Of a stretch of 64,000 nt of DNA, positions 16,174 to 24,959 are shown piece by piece (positions within the stretch are counted from its first letter, which is position 1; each line of letters starts with the position of its first letter). Position numbers and translations under genes: made by a program. Source of the DNA: Bacillus sp. V2I10 (lineage in GTDB: Bacteria > Bacillota > Bacilli > Bacillales > Bacillaceae); contig NZ_JAUSYV010000001.1 of the NCBI RefSeq assembly GCF_030817055.1, forward strand, positions 5,046,001 through 5,110,000, given 5' to 3'. The notes beneath the pieces are model-generated. The model worked only from the letters and a program-made list of their open reading frames with translations. It searched no databases and had not been told where the DNA came from.

Positions 16174-16333
16174 GTATTAATTAATTATCTATTGTCATGT
16201 ATCCATTATCAGTAGTTTTTCGCTTATAGATCTTCACCTTAAGATCTAGAGGTTTTTATTTATATATATTGCTGAATTTAAAAGAATGATAAAAGGAAGT
16301 CCTCATCCATTTGACAAATAAGTTGTGAAAAGC

Positions 16334-16365
16334 AAAAACGCTTAGGTATTTCCCTAAGCGTTTTT
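16334..16365. terminator. Bidirectional terminator, copy 2
   Basis: The same stem as at 16142, carried by the second copy of the tandem duplication. It is the first hairpin met by transcription leaving the SUMT gene on the minus strand. Confidence 0.85.
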
Positions 16366-16449
16366 GTATTAATTTATCTATTTGCCATGTTCCAATTGTC
16401 ATTAGTTTTTCGCTTATAGATCTTCATCTTTAGAACTAGAGGTTTTTAT

Positions 16450-17220
16450 TTATATAAATACCTTTTCTCTTTTTCTTTGTGAAAACCAAGATAAACGCTC
16501 CGACAAATTAACAACTTCTCCTATTACAATCATGGCCGGGTTTGTCACTTCTTCACTTTTAACAATTTCCACTATTGATTCGAGAGTTCCTGTTACAATG
16601 CGCTGATTCATTGTCGTTCCTTGTTCAATGACAGCTATTGGCGTCTGGGGACTTTTACCGAATGTTTGAAGCTCTTTGCATATATAAGGAAGATTTTTCA
16701 TTCCCATGTAAATGGATATAGTGTCAACACCTTTTGCTAAGCAATCCCAACGGATGTTATCGGGTTTACCTGTCGTACAGTGACCTGTGACAAAAGCAAA
16801 GGAACCTCCATACTCCCTGTGGGTAACAGGAATGCCTGCATACGCAGGCGCTGCTATTCCTGCTGTTATGCCAGGCACAATTTCAAAAGCAATGCCAAGT
16901 CGGGCGAGCGCTTCTGCCTCTTCTCCACCCCGTCCGAAGATGAATGGATCTCCGCCTTTTAAGCGCACAACTGTTTTTCCTTCAAGAGATTTTTCAATGA
17001 GCAATTTCTGAATAACCTCTTGTGGGACACAGTGGTTTCCCGGAATTTTACCACAGTATATGAACTCAGCTTCTTCCTTTGCATGTTCCAGCAAGACAGG
17101 ATTGACTAAACGGTCGTACAGGATGACATCTGCTGCTGCAAGACATTTCACAGCTTTGAGGGTAATTAATTCCGGGTCACCAGGTCCAGCTCCAACTATA
17201 TAGACTTTTCCTTTTTTCAT
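16450..17220 (-). CDS. Uroporphyrinogen-III C-methyltransferase (SUMT)
   Basis: SUMT methylates uroporphyrinogen III twice with S-adenosylmethionine to give precorrin-2, the first step toward the sirohaem needed by nitrite reductase. The 256-residue protein shows VYIVGAGPGDPELITLKA, YDRLV, VRLKGGDPFIFGRGGEE, the SAM-site PGITAGIAAPAYAGIPVTHR and a C-terminal NPAMIVIGEVV. It is a stand-alone SUMT, whereas B. subtilis NasF also carries an extra C-terminal domain. It lies 73 bp downstream of nirD on the same strand, so it probably forms the end of a nirB-nirD-SUMT operon. Confidence 0.93.
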   Translation of the reverse strand: MKKGKVYIVGAGPGDPELITLKAVKCLAAADVILYDRLVNPVLLEHAKEEAEFIYCGKIPGNHCVPQEVIQKLLIEKSLEGKTVVRLKGGDPFIFGRGGEEAEALARLGIAFEIVPGITAGIAAPAYAGIPVTHREYGGSFAFVTGHCTTGKPDNIRWDCLAKGVDTISIYMGMKNLPYICKELQTFGKSPQTPIAVIEQGTTMNQRIVTGTLESIVEIVKSEEVTNPAMIVIGEVVNLSERLSWFSQRKREKVFI

Positions 17221-17293
17221 CCTTTTCCTCCAGCTCTGAGTAGTATCTAACTGATTCAGGACTCCATACTATTTACATTGACCGAATCCCATT

Positions 17294-17614
17294 CTACAAA
17301 AGAAGGTAAATATCATTATCATCTATTATCGTTTGATATGTTTTTACACAGCCATTATCTGGATCCTGGACCTTGCCATCATCTAAACAGATCTTCCAGT
17401 CATGCATTGGGCAATAGACATATTCACCGCTGACAATTCCTTCTGTGAGCACGCCACCTTTATGCGGACAGCGGTTTTCGACTGCACGGACTCTTCCATC
17501 AGATAATCTGAATACCGCAACCTCATTTCCCTCAACACGAACCGTTTTTCCTAAACGTTCTGGAAGTTCATCAGCAGCACAAACCAGCACTTTTATTAAA
17601 CTATTATTTACCAT
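17294..17614 (-). CDS. nirD: Assimilatory nitrite reductase [NAD(P)H] small subunit
   Basis: This Rieske-type partner of NirB has 106 residues, the same as B. subtilis NasE. The [2Fe-2S] ligands are visible as CPHKGG at ~44 and CPMHDW at ~64. I use the ATG at 17614, where AAGGGGGAAA sits six bases upstream. The ATG at 17635 precedes that site and adds seven residues. It follows nirB by 35 bp and precedes the sirohaem-synthesis gene. Confidence 0.92.
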   Translation of the reverse strand: MVNNSLIKVLVCAADELPERLGKTVRVEGNEVAVFRLSDGRVRAVENRCPHKGGVLTEGIVSGEYVYCPMHDWKICLDDGKVQDPDNGCVKTYQTIIDDNDIYLLL

Positions 17615-17649
17615 GAATGATTTCCCCCTTTTCATTGCAGACCGCTGTA

Positions 17650-20061
17650 TTAAGACATAACGACATTCTCAAACAATTCTTTCTTTGTTTTATCATTATT
17701 TACAATTTCTTTCCAAGGGTCCTTATAGACAGATATAGCTTCATTCATTCGGTCATTAAGCTTTTTACATGTTTCCTTATCTTCCAATACAGATTGAACA
17801 TGAGTCAATCCAACCCGCTCAATCCATGCGGAGGTACGCTCTAAATAGTTTGCCGTTTCCCGGTAATATTGCAAATATGCACCTGTGATTTCCATCACTT
17901 CTTCTTCCGTTTTCACTTTGATCAGCAAGTCTCCGCCGCGTACGTGCGTTCCGCCATTTCCTCCTACATAGAGTTCCCATCCGCCTTCAATGCCAATAAA
18001 CCCAATATCTTTGAATCCGGATTCTGCACAGCTTCTAGGACAGGCAGAAACGGCCATTTTTACTTTATGAGGAGTTTGCAATCCTTCGAATTTTTTTTCA
18101 AGGGCAATTCCAAGTGACATGGAATCTTGTGTGCCGAAGCGGCAGAACTGTTCTCCGACACACGTTTTCACTGTACGAAGTGATTTCCCGTAAGCATAAC
18201 CAGAAGGCATATCCAGCTCCTTCCATACATTTGGCAAGTCTTCTTTTTTAACTCCAAATAAGTCAAGTCGCTGTCCGCCAGTTACTTTTACTAACGGGAT
18301 TTCATACTTTTCCACAACATCAGCAATGCGTCGTAAATCTTTAGCATTCGTTACACCGCCGTACATTCGGGGTACAACAGAATATGTTCCGTCTTTTTGA
18401 ATGTTCGCATGCATGCGTTCGTTGACAAAGCGGGATTCTCTCTCATCCTCATATTCAGTCGGGTTTACCATTCCCAAATAATAATTAAGAGCTGGACGGC
18501 ATTTCGAACAGCCTTCCTCCGATTTCCACCCAAGAACGTTCATGACTTCTTTTGTATGCGACAATCCTTTTGCCTTAATTTCATTTACAATTTCATCTCT
18601 GGATAAATCTGTACAGCCGCAAACCGCTTCTTTTTGAGCGCCTGCATCAAAATCTTCACCAAGCGTACACTGCAATAGCTCCGCAACGAGCGGCTTACAG
18701 CCTCCACAAGAACGAGAAGCACTAGTACAGGCTTTTATTTCATCGACTGTAGAGCATCCTTGCTTTTGAATAGCATGAACAATGGCTCCCTTTGATACTC
18801 CATTACATCCGCAAATCATCTCTTCAGCACTCATGCTCTCAACAAGACTTGATCCCGCCAATTCACCGATAGGCTGAAGAATGGATACTTTGGATGTCTC
18901 TGAAACATCGGCTTGCTTTTGAATCATCGCGAGCAGTCGGCTGCCGTCATTCGTGTCTCCAAATAAAACGGCACCGATAATTTTATTTCCGCGCAATACG
19001 ATTTTCTTATAAATTCCATCCTGTTCATCAAAAACCTTAATTGCTTTTTTATCTTCTCCTTCTGTAAAATCACCAGCAGAAAATACATTTACACCTGATA
19101 CTTTCAATTGAGTAGATACAACAGAGCCTTTATACGGGTTTGTTTCACTCCCGCTAATGTGTTTAGCTAATACTTTCGCTTGCTCATACAACGGTGCAAC
19201 TAATCCGTAAGCAATACCATCATGCTCTGCACATTCGCCTACAGCATATACATGGGGGATATTTGTTTGCAGGTAATCATTGACGATAATTCCGCGATTC
19301 ACTGAAAGACCGCTTTCTTTTGCTAACCTCGTATTTGGTTTGATACCTACTGCCATTACGACTAAGTCAGCTTCCATTTCCGTTCCGTCTTTAAACTTCA
19401 AACCTTTTGCCCGATCATGACCGATAATTGCTTCAGTTTGCTTTTCTAACAGAAATTTCATCCCTTGACTTTCTAATTCTTTTTGCAATAGCTTTCCAGC
19501 GATCGGATCCAATTGACGCTCCATCAAATAAGATGATAGATGAATCACAGAGACATCCATCCCTAAGTTTAAAAGCCCCCTTGCCGCCTCCAGACCCAGC
19601 AATCCGCCACCGATTACAGCTGCCTTTTTATATTTTTTAGAGGCTTCAAGCATTTCGTCTGTATCTCTAATATCACGAAAAGCCGTGACACCCTTTTTAT
19701 CAGCACCGGCGATTGGAAGGATAAAAGGAAGTGATCCTGTCGCTATTATCAATTCATCATATCGCTCGACTCTTCCTGAATCGGAAATAACAGTCTTCAT
19801 TTCCGTATCAATCTTTGTGATCGTTTCTCCGGTATGTAATTGAATATTATTTTCTTTGTACCAATCCCAGTCATTTAATGTAATATCCTTAACTTCTGTA
19901 TCTCCCTGCAATACCTTTGAAAGCAAAATCCTATTATAATTCGGATGTGGTTCACTTCCGTAAATCGTAATCTCAAATTCTTCGCCTGATACGTTCAATA
20001 CCTCCTCAATGGTTCTGACGCCCGCCATTCCATTGCCGATAAGAATTAGCTTTTTCTTCAC
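17650..20061 (-). CDS. nirB: Assimilatory nitrite reductase [NAD(P)H] large subunit
   Basis: This cytosolic enzyme reduces nitrite to ammonium with six electrons. The 803 residues read as follows: FAD-binding domain (IGNGMAGVRTIEEV), a second pyridine-nucleotide motif VIGGGLLGLEAARG at ~150, two BFD-like [2Fe-2S] domains (CGCNGVSKG with SCGGC, then CGCTDLSRD), and a ferredoxin-like half-domain. Last comes the sirohaem/[4Fe-4S] domain with both cysteine pairs intact: TCVGEQFC (C-x5-C) and ACPRSC (C-x3-C). The GTG start has GAGGAGG eight bases upstream. A TnrA-like site lies 67 bp before it. It is a diverged paralogue of the nasB gene two genes upstream. Confidence 0.95.
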   Translation of the reverse strand: MKKKLILIGNGMAGVRTIEEVLNVSGEEFEITIYGSEPHPNYNRILLSKVLQGDTEVKDITLNDWDWYKENNIQLHTGETITKIDTEMKTVISDSGRVERYDELIIATGSLPFILPIAGADKKGVTAFRDIRDTDEMLEASKKYKKAAVIGGGLLGLEAARGLLNLGMDVSVIHLSSYLMERQLDPIAGKLLQKELESQGMKFLLEKQTEAIIGHDRAKGLKFKDGTEMEADLVVMAVGIKPNTRLAKESGLSVNRGIIVNDYLQTNIPHVYAVGECAEHDGIAYGLVAPLYEQAKVLAKHISGSETNPYKGSVVSTQLKVSGVNVFSAGDFTEGEDKKAIKVFDEQDGIYKKIVLRGNKIIGAVLFGDTNDGSRLLAMIQKQADVSETSKVSILQPIGELAGSSLVESMSAEEMICGCNGVSKGAIVHAIQKQGCSTVDEIKACTSASRSCGGCKPLVAELLQCTLGEDFDAGAQKEAVCGCTDLSRDEIVNEIKAKGLSHTKEVMNVLGWKSEEGCSKCRPALNYYLGMVNPTEYEDERESRFVNERMHANIQKDGTYSVVPRMYGGVTNAKDLRRIADVVEKYEIPLVKVTGGQRLDLFGVKKEDLPNVWKELDMPSGYAYGKSLRTVKTCVGEQFCRFGTQDSMSLGIALEKKFEGLQTPHKVKMAVSACPRSCAESGFKDIGFIGIEGGWELYVGGNGGTHVRGGDLLIKVKTEEEVMEITGAYLQYYRETANYLERTSAWIERVGLTHVQSVLEDKETCKKLNDRMNEAISVYKDPWKEIVNNDKTKKELFENVVMS

Positions 20062-20127
20062 TTGGCGTTCCTCCTCTTAGAAAGTTTCTTAAACTATATC
20101 ACAGCAAAAAATAAACTTAACTTCTTA

Positions 20128-20144
20128 TGTAAGGTTTTCTGACA
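20128..20144. promoter_or_regulatory. TnrA-type site of the nirB operon
   Basis: TGTAAGGTTTTCTGACA matches TGTNANATTTTNTNACA at every fixed position but one. It lies 67 bp before the nirB start. Confidence 0.75.
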
Positions 20145-20189
20145 TTGTTTTTTAAAAATTTAAACTATTTCGTTTTTATTTCATAAGAA

Positions 20190-20215
20190 AAACCGGCTGT
20201 AAAAACAGCCGGTTT
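20190..20215 (-). terminator. Terminator of the nasB-nasC operon
   Basis: AAACCGGCTGT / ACAGCCGGTTT stem followed on the minus strand by TTCTT. It lies between nasC and the nirB promoter, so the two operons are separate units. Confidence 0.85.
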
Positions 20216-20241
20216 GATTTTTTTCTAAATGATTGCCCTGA

Positions 20242-22377
20242 CTAAACAAGAGGTGCAATTTTAACTGCACTCACCTTAAATCCAGGCATTTTGCATGTCG
20301 GGTCTAAATCTTTTGAAACAAGCAGATTAATATTTTGAGAGTCCGCCCAATGAAAGGGAACAAAAACTGTGTCCAGGCGAATTTTTTCTGACCATTTGCT
20401 TCGAACTATAATGCTCCCCCGCTTTGACTCAATTTTCACTAACGTATGATTTTGAATATGATATTCCTTGGCTGTTTTAGGGTGAATTTCCATAAATGAT
20501 TCAAAATTTCTGGCTGCTAATGATGAGCTTTTTCTTGTTTGCACCCCAGTCAAGTAGTGTGACATTACCCTTCCTGTTGTTAAATATAACGGAAACTCTT
20601 TACTTGGTTCTTCTTTCCGGACTTTCGGGCTGTTTGGAACTAAAGCCATAGCCGCTTTTCCATCCGCATGCGCAAAAGCTTGTTCAAATAATCTTTTTGT
20701 CCCTGTATGATCAAGATCTGGACAAGGCCACAGAATTCCGCCTTCTTTTCTTAGACGATCATATGTAATGCCATAATAATCAGCTGTTCCCCCCCGACTT
20801 GCCACTCTTAATTCATTAAAAATCTCTTCAGCAGATTGAAAGGGAAAATACTTGCCTTTTCCTAGAACATGTGCGAGATCACAAATAATCTGCCAATCAT
20901 GCTTCACTTCTCCTGGTGAAGGAAAACTTGCTTCCCTCAATGTGACTCGACCTTCTAAATTTGTCATCGTTCCTTCATCTTCCAAATAGGATGAAGCAGG
21001 TAAAATCACATCTGCTAATCTAGCAGTTTCTGAAACAAACATATCCACAGCTACAAGATACTTTAATTTTTTTAATGCTTTTTTGACAAAATCAGCATTT
21101 GGATTAGAAACAATAGGGTTTGAGCACATTAAAAACATGCCGGTAATTTCACCTTCATGTATTTTCTCTATCATTTCATAAGCAGAGACACCTTTTCTTG
21201 GTAAATCTTCTTTATTGATTCCCCACACACTCGCAATATATGATCTGTGTTCATCGTTTTCAATAGAGCGGTATCCTGGCAGCTGGTCTGCTTTTTGACC
21301 ATGCTCTCTCCCCCCCTGACCATTTCCCTGTCCCGTAATGGCTCCATAACCGGAGTTAGGCTTTCCAATTTTCCCCGTAACCAGGAGAATATTCAGGAAA
21401 TTCCGAACAGCTGCAGATCCATCTGTTTGCTGTTCAACACCTCTCGCCGTAAAGATCATTCCTGATTCTTCCTGCCCGAACATTTTGGCTGCAAGACGGA
21501 TTTGATCAGCCGAAACACCTGTCATTTGAGCAATATCCTCCAAATCCAAAGAAGAAACATATTCTTTTACTTCCTCAAAGCTATTCACACGTTCCCTGAT
21601 AAACGCATGGTCAATATAATCTTCCTCTATAAGCACTTTCAGCAATCCATTAGCAAGTGCTGCGTCCTTCCCTGGTTTCACTTTCATATGCAGGTCAGCA
21701 AGATCCGTGGTAGCTGTTTCCCTTGGATCAATCGCGATGATAAAGGCACCATTTTCTTTCGCCTTCTCAAAATAAGGGATAATCGTAGGCTGGCATTCCG
21801 CAATGTTTGTACCCGCTAAGATTATACATTTAGCGAAGGGGATTTCAGATAAGCTGTTTGTTAGACCTCTATCCATCCCAAATGTTTGACTTGCAGCTGA
21901 AGCCGCTGCAGACATGCACAAACGGCCATTATAATCGATGTATTTCGTTTTTAAAGCCACTCTTGCAAATTTGCCAAGTAAATACGCTTCTTCATTTGTA
22001 ATTGAAGCACTTCCATAAACAGACAGAGCATTTAGCCCATCTTTTGCTTGAATTTCAGCAAAATTTTCTTTGATGCGGTCCAAAGCCTGCTCCCAGGAAA
22101 CTTGAATAAATTCACCATTTACTTTTAATAACGGAGATTTAAGACGTTCATTGTGCAAAGCATGCTGATGGGCATTCATTCCTTTTATACATAAACGGCC
22201 CTCTGAAGCAGGATTGTCTTTGCCGATTGTCATATACTTTTTTCTTGTGACAATCGATTGTTCAAGCAATTGCATCTTACACTGCATACTGCAAAATGGA
22301 CATTGTGTATCGTATGATTTTTCCGATTGCACTTCCTGCTGCTTCTCACGGAAATATTTCAATAATAACTCTGTCAA
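20242..22377 (-). CDS. nasC: Assimilatory nitrate reductase catalytic subunit
   Basis: This cytosolic molybdopterin enzyme reduces nitrate to nitrite. The 711-residue product has an N-terminal [4Fe-4S] motif CPFCSMQC followed by a fourth Cys in GRLCIKG. The bis-MGD domains follow, including RLCMSAAASAASQTFG and ITGQGNGQGGREHGQKAD. The C-terminal part has YLTTGRVMSHYLTGVQTR. I use the TTG at 22377 (AGGAGG ten bases upstream). The ATG at 22410 lies before the ribosome site; the TTG start also gives the length of B. subtilis NasC. It lies 45 bp downstream of nasB, with which it forms an operon. Confidence 0.94.
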   Translation of the reverse strand: MTELLLKYFREKQQEVQSEKSYDTQCPFCSMQCKMQLLEQSIVTRKKYMTIGKDNPASEGRLCIKGMNAHQHALHNERLKSPLLKVNGEFIQVSWEQALDRIKENFAEIQAKDGLNALSVYGSASITNEEAYLLGKFARVALKTKYIDYNGRLCMSAAASAASQTFGMDRGLTNSLSEIPFAKCIILAGTNIAECQPTIIPYFEKAKENGAFIIAIDPRETATTDLADLHMKVKPGKDAALANGLLKVLIEEDYIDHAFIRERVNSFEEVKEYVSSLDLEDIAQMTGVSADQIRLAAKMFGQEESGMIFTARGVEQQTDGSAAVRNFLNILLVTGKIGKPNSGYGAITGQGNGQGGREHGQKADQLPGYRSIENDEHRSYIASVWGINKEDLPRKGVSAYEMIEKIHEGEITGMFLMCSNPIVSNPNADFVKKALKKLKYLVAVDMFVSETARLADVILPASSYLEDEGTMTNLEGRVTLREASFPSPGEVKHDWQIICDLAHVLGKGKYFPFQSAEEIFNELRVASRGGTADYYGITYDRLRKEGGILWPCPDLDHTGTKRLFEQAFAHADGKAAMALVPNSPKVRKEEPSKEFPLYLTTGRVMSHYLTGVQTRKSSSLAARNFESFMEIHPKTAKEYHIQNHTLVKIESKRGSIIVRSKWSEKIRLDTVFVPFHWADSQNINLLVSKDLDPTCKMPGFKVSAVKIAPLV

Positions 22378-22422
22378 GATCTCACATCCTCCTGAAATAC
22401 ACTTTATCATTTGTCAAAAATG

Positions 22423-24792
22423 CTAAGTAAAAAGCTGCTGGTTTTCCATGACATTTTTTCGCTGAGATGCATCCCTTTCAAAATAATGAAGGAGCTGCAA
22501 GATAAGTTCTTGATTAAACAATACTTCCCTGATATGAAGTAAACCCATGCGCTCAATCCATTGCCAGGTCCTTTCAGAATAATTAGCTGTTTCCCGGTAA
22601 TATTGAATAAAGCCGCAGGTCAAATTAATCACTTCTTCAACTGTACTTGCGACGCATAATAATTCCCCCGCCCGCACATTGCGTCCGCTGCTCCCGCCGA
22701 CATACATTTCCCAGCCTCTGTCAATTCCCATAATGCCTATATCTTTCGTTGTGGATCCTGCTCCATTATGCATACAGGCAGAAACACCTATTTTTACACG
22801 GTACGGCACTGAAATGAGGTCTAGTTTCTTTTCTAAAGCCACAGCAAGCTTTAGCGATTGCTCTTTATCGCACCCGCAGATATGCTCGCCAGTACACGTT
22901 TTAATGTTTTGAACATAGCTGCCGGCCTTTGAAGATAGCGGCATGTTTAAATCAGCCCACATCCCTTTTAGATCTTCTTTTTTAACTCCCATTAAATGAA
23001 TTCTTTGATCACTTGTTACAGCAACCTGCGAGATGCTGTATTTATCTGCTGCATCCGCAATTTTCCGCAGTTCTTTTGCATTTGTCATTCCACCGTACAT
23101 TTGGGGAATAACCGTGTACAACCCGTCGCTTTGCCGAACAGCATTCATTTTTTCGTTTATAAAAATCATTTTTTGACGTTTCTCATACTCTGGGTAAATC
23201 ATTCCCAGATAATATGTAAGAGCAGGCTGACAGGTTGTGCAGCCCTCCTTATTTTTCCATCCAAGTAAAGTCATGATTTCCTGATTAGATGATAAATTAT
23301 GGAGCTGCATTTCATGAACAACTTCATCTTCTGTTAAATCAGTGCATACGCACATGCTCTTTTTTTCAATCACTTCATTAAATTTATCACTATTTACATA
23401 TAGTAAGAGCTCTTTTACTGCCGGCTTGCAGCCCCCACAAGAACTTGATGCCTTTGTACATGTTTTCACTTGTTCAACTGTTGTTAATCCGTTCTTTTGT
23501 ACAGCTTCAATAATGCCTCCTTTTGTTACTCCGTTACAATTGCAAATCAGATCACTCCATGCCATTTCTGCAATCAGATTGCCACCGGCATTTGATGAGG
23601 ATTGAAACAGGACACTCTTTTCCTCTCCGGATATATCTTTCTTTTTCAAGATCAGATCAAATAATTTGGCACCGGCACTTGTATCTCCAAAAAGGACAGC
23701 GCCAATGAGTTTGCGATCCTGAAATACCGCCTTTTTATAACAGCCATCCACCTCATCAAATGAAGTTATTGATTTTGTTGAATCTTCATCAGCAAACTGC
23801 CCCGCTGAAAATACATCCACTCCGGAAATTTTCAGCTGAGTGGAGAGGACTGATCCCTGATAACCTTGAGTTTTGATGCCGCAAATATGTTTCGCTGCTA
23901 TTGCTCCTTGTTCATAAAGAGGTTTAACCAGTCCGTAAACGGTGCCGCGATGCTCTGCACACTCTCCGACAGCGTAAATATTGGCGGCACTTGTTTCTAA
24001 ATAGTCGTTTACAGTAATAGCGCGATTTATATGTATCCCGCTATCTTGTGCCAGCTGTATATTTGGTCTGATTCCCGCTGCCATAATGACCAAATCTGCC
24101 TCAGCCTCTGTTCCATCTTGAAAACGAACGCCCTTTGCACGGCCGTTTCCGATGATCTCTTGTGTCTTCTTTTTTAAAAGAAAGTGCATGCCTTGCCTTT
24201 CAAGCTCTTTCTGAAGAAGGATGGATGCTGTCTGATCAAGCTGCCGCTCCATTAAATATTCAGAAATATGGACGACACTAACCTCCATCCCAAGGTTTAA
24301 AAGTCCTCTCGCCGCCTCTAATCCTAATAATCCTCCTCCGATAACCACTGCTTTTTTATATTGAAGCGAACTTTCAATCATTTTCCGGCAATCTTCGATT
24401 GTGCGAAAAGCGATCACTCCATCTTTATCAGCACCTGGAACCGGAAGAAAAAATGGTACAGAACCAGTGGCAAGAATTAGCTTGTCATAGGTTAACTCCC
24501 TCTCTTTATCTGTTTGAATAATTTGATTCAATGTATCGATATTCGTAACTGTTTCACCTGTAAACAGCTGTATATTATGTTTTGTATACCAATTAAGGTC
24601 ATTTATTCTAAGATCATCGAAAGTCATACTGCCCTGCAGAACTGTTGATAGTAAAATTCGATTATAGGTAATGTGCGGTTCACTTCCGAAAATGGTAATA
24701 TCAAACGCTTCGGCGTCAGTATTAATAATTTCTTCCACACAGCGAGCCCCTGCCATTCCGTTTCCTACTACTACTAATTTTTGTTTAGTCAT
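22423..24792 (-). CDS. nasB: Assimilatory nitrate reductase electron transfer subunit with decayed sirohaem domain
   Basis: This subunit carries electrons from NAD(P)H to NasC. The 789 residues repeat the NirB plan: GNGMAGARC flavin motif, VIGGGLLGLEAARG, BFD-like [2Fe-2S] domains (CNCNGVTKG with SCGGC, then CVCTDLTED) and a sirohaem-type C-terminal domain. In that last domain the first cysteine pair is kept (TCTGEHIC), but the second reads ACMHNG where NirB has ACPRSC, so one cluster/sirohaem ligand is Gly. This supports an electron-transfer role rather than nitrite reduction. The ATG at 24792 follows CTGGAGGTTT. A TnrA-like site lies ~79 bp upstream. Confidence 0.9.
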   Translation of the reverse strand: MTKQKLVVVGNGMAGARCVEEIINTDAEAFDITIFGSEPHITYNRILLSTVLQGSMTFDDLRINDLNWYTKHNIQLFTGETVTNIDTLNQIIQTDKERELTYDKLILATGSVPFFLPVPGADKDGVIAFRTIEDCRKMIESSLQYKKAVVIGGGLLGLEAARGLLNLGMEVSVVHISEYLMERQLDQTASILLQKELERQGMHFLLKKKTQEIIGNGRAKGVRFQDGTEAEADLVIMAAGIRPNIQLAQDSGIHINRAITVNDYLETSAANIYAVGECAEHRGTVYGLVKPLYEQGAIAAKHICGIKTQGYQGSVLSTQLKISGVDVFSAGQFADEDSTKSITSFDEVDGCYKKAVFQDRKLIGAVLFGDTSAGAKLFDLILKKKDISGEEKSVLFQSSSNAGGNLIAEMAWSDLICNCNGVTKGGIIEAVQKNGLTTVEQVKTCTKASSSCGGCKPAVKELLLYVNSDKFNEVIEKKSMCVCTDLTEDEVVHEMQLHNLSSNQEIMTLLGWKNKEGCTTCQPALTYYLGMIYPEYEKRQKMIFINEKMNAVRQSDGLYTVIPQMYGGMTNAKELRKIADAADKYSISQVAVTSDQRIHLMGVKKEDLKGMWADLNMPLSSKAGSYVQNIKTCTGEHICGCDKEQSLKLAVALEKKLDLISVPYRVKIGVSACMHNGAGSTTKDIGIMGIDRGWEMYVGGSSGRNVRAGELLCVASTVEEVINLTCGFIQYYRETANYSERTWQWIERMGLLHIREVLFNQELILQLLHYFERDASQRKNVMENQQLFT

Positions 24793-24870
24793 TTTGAAAC
24801 CTCCAGCATACTTCAAAATGGTAATTGAGATTATTATTATTTCATATTTCCTTTAAAAAAGTAGTAAGTA

Positions 24871-24887
24871 TGTTACATTTCCTAACA
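24871..24887. promoter_or_regulatory. TnrA-type site of the nasB-nasC operon
   Basis: TGTTACATTTCCTAACA matches TGTNANATTTTNTNACA with one central change and lies ~79 bp before the nasB start. Confidence 0.75.
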
Positions 24888-24922
24888 CGTTTTGTAATTT
24901 GCATGAGAGAAGAGAAGTATAT

Positions 24923-24959
24923 AAAAAATCCCGCAGCCATCTGGCTGCGGGATTTTTTT
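24923..24959 (-). terminator. Terminator of yfmL
   Basis: A perfect 16-bp stem AAAAAATCCCGCAGCC / GGCTGCGGGATTTTTT sits at the 3' end of the helicase gene. Confidence 0.9.

Larger units (their letters stand above)
16076..16457. repeat. 191-bp tandem duplication of the narK-SUMT intergenic terminator region
   Basis: Copy 1 is 16076-16266 and copy 2 is 16267-16457, directly abutting. Both begin TATTGCTGAATTTAAAAGAA. Both contain a terminator hairpin, then TTTTTCGCTTATAGATCTTC, and end AGAGGTTTTTATTTATATA. They differ by scattered substitutions and small indels, so the duplication is not recent. The end of copy 2 overlaps the last codons of the SUMT gene. Confidence 0.9.
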
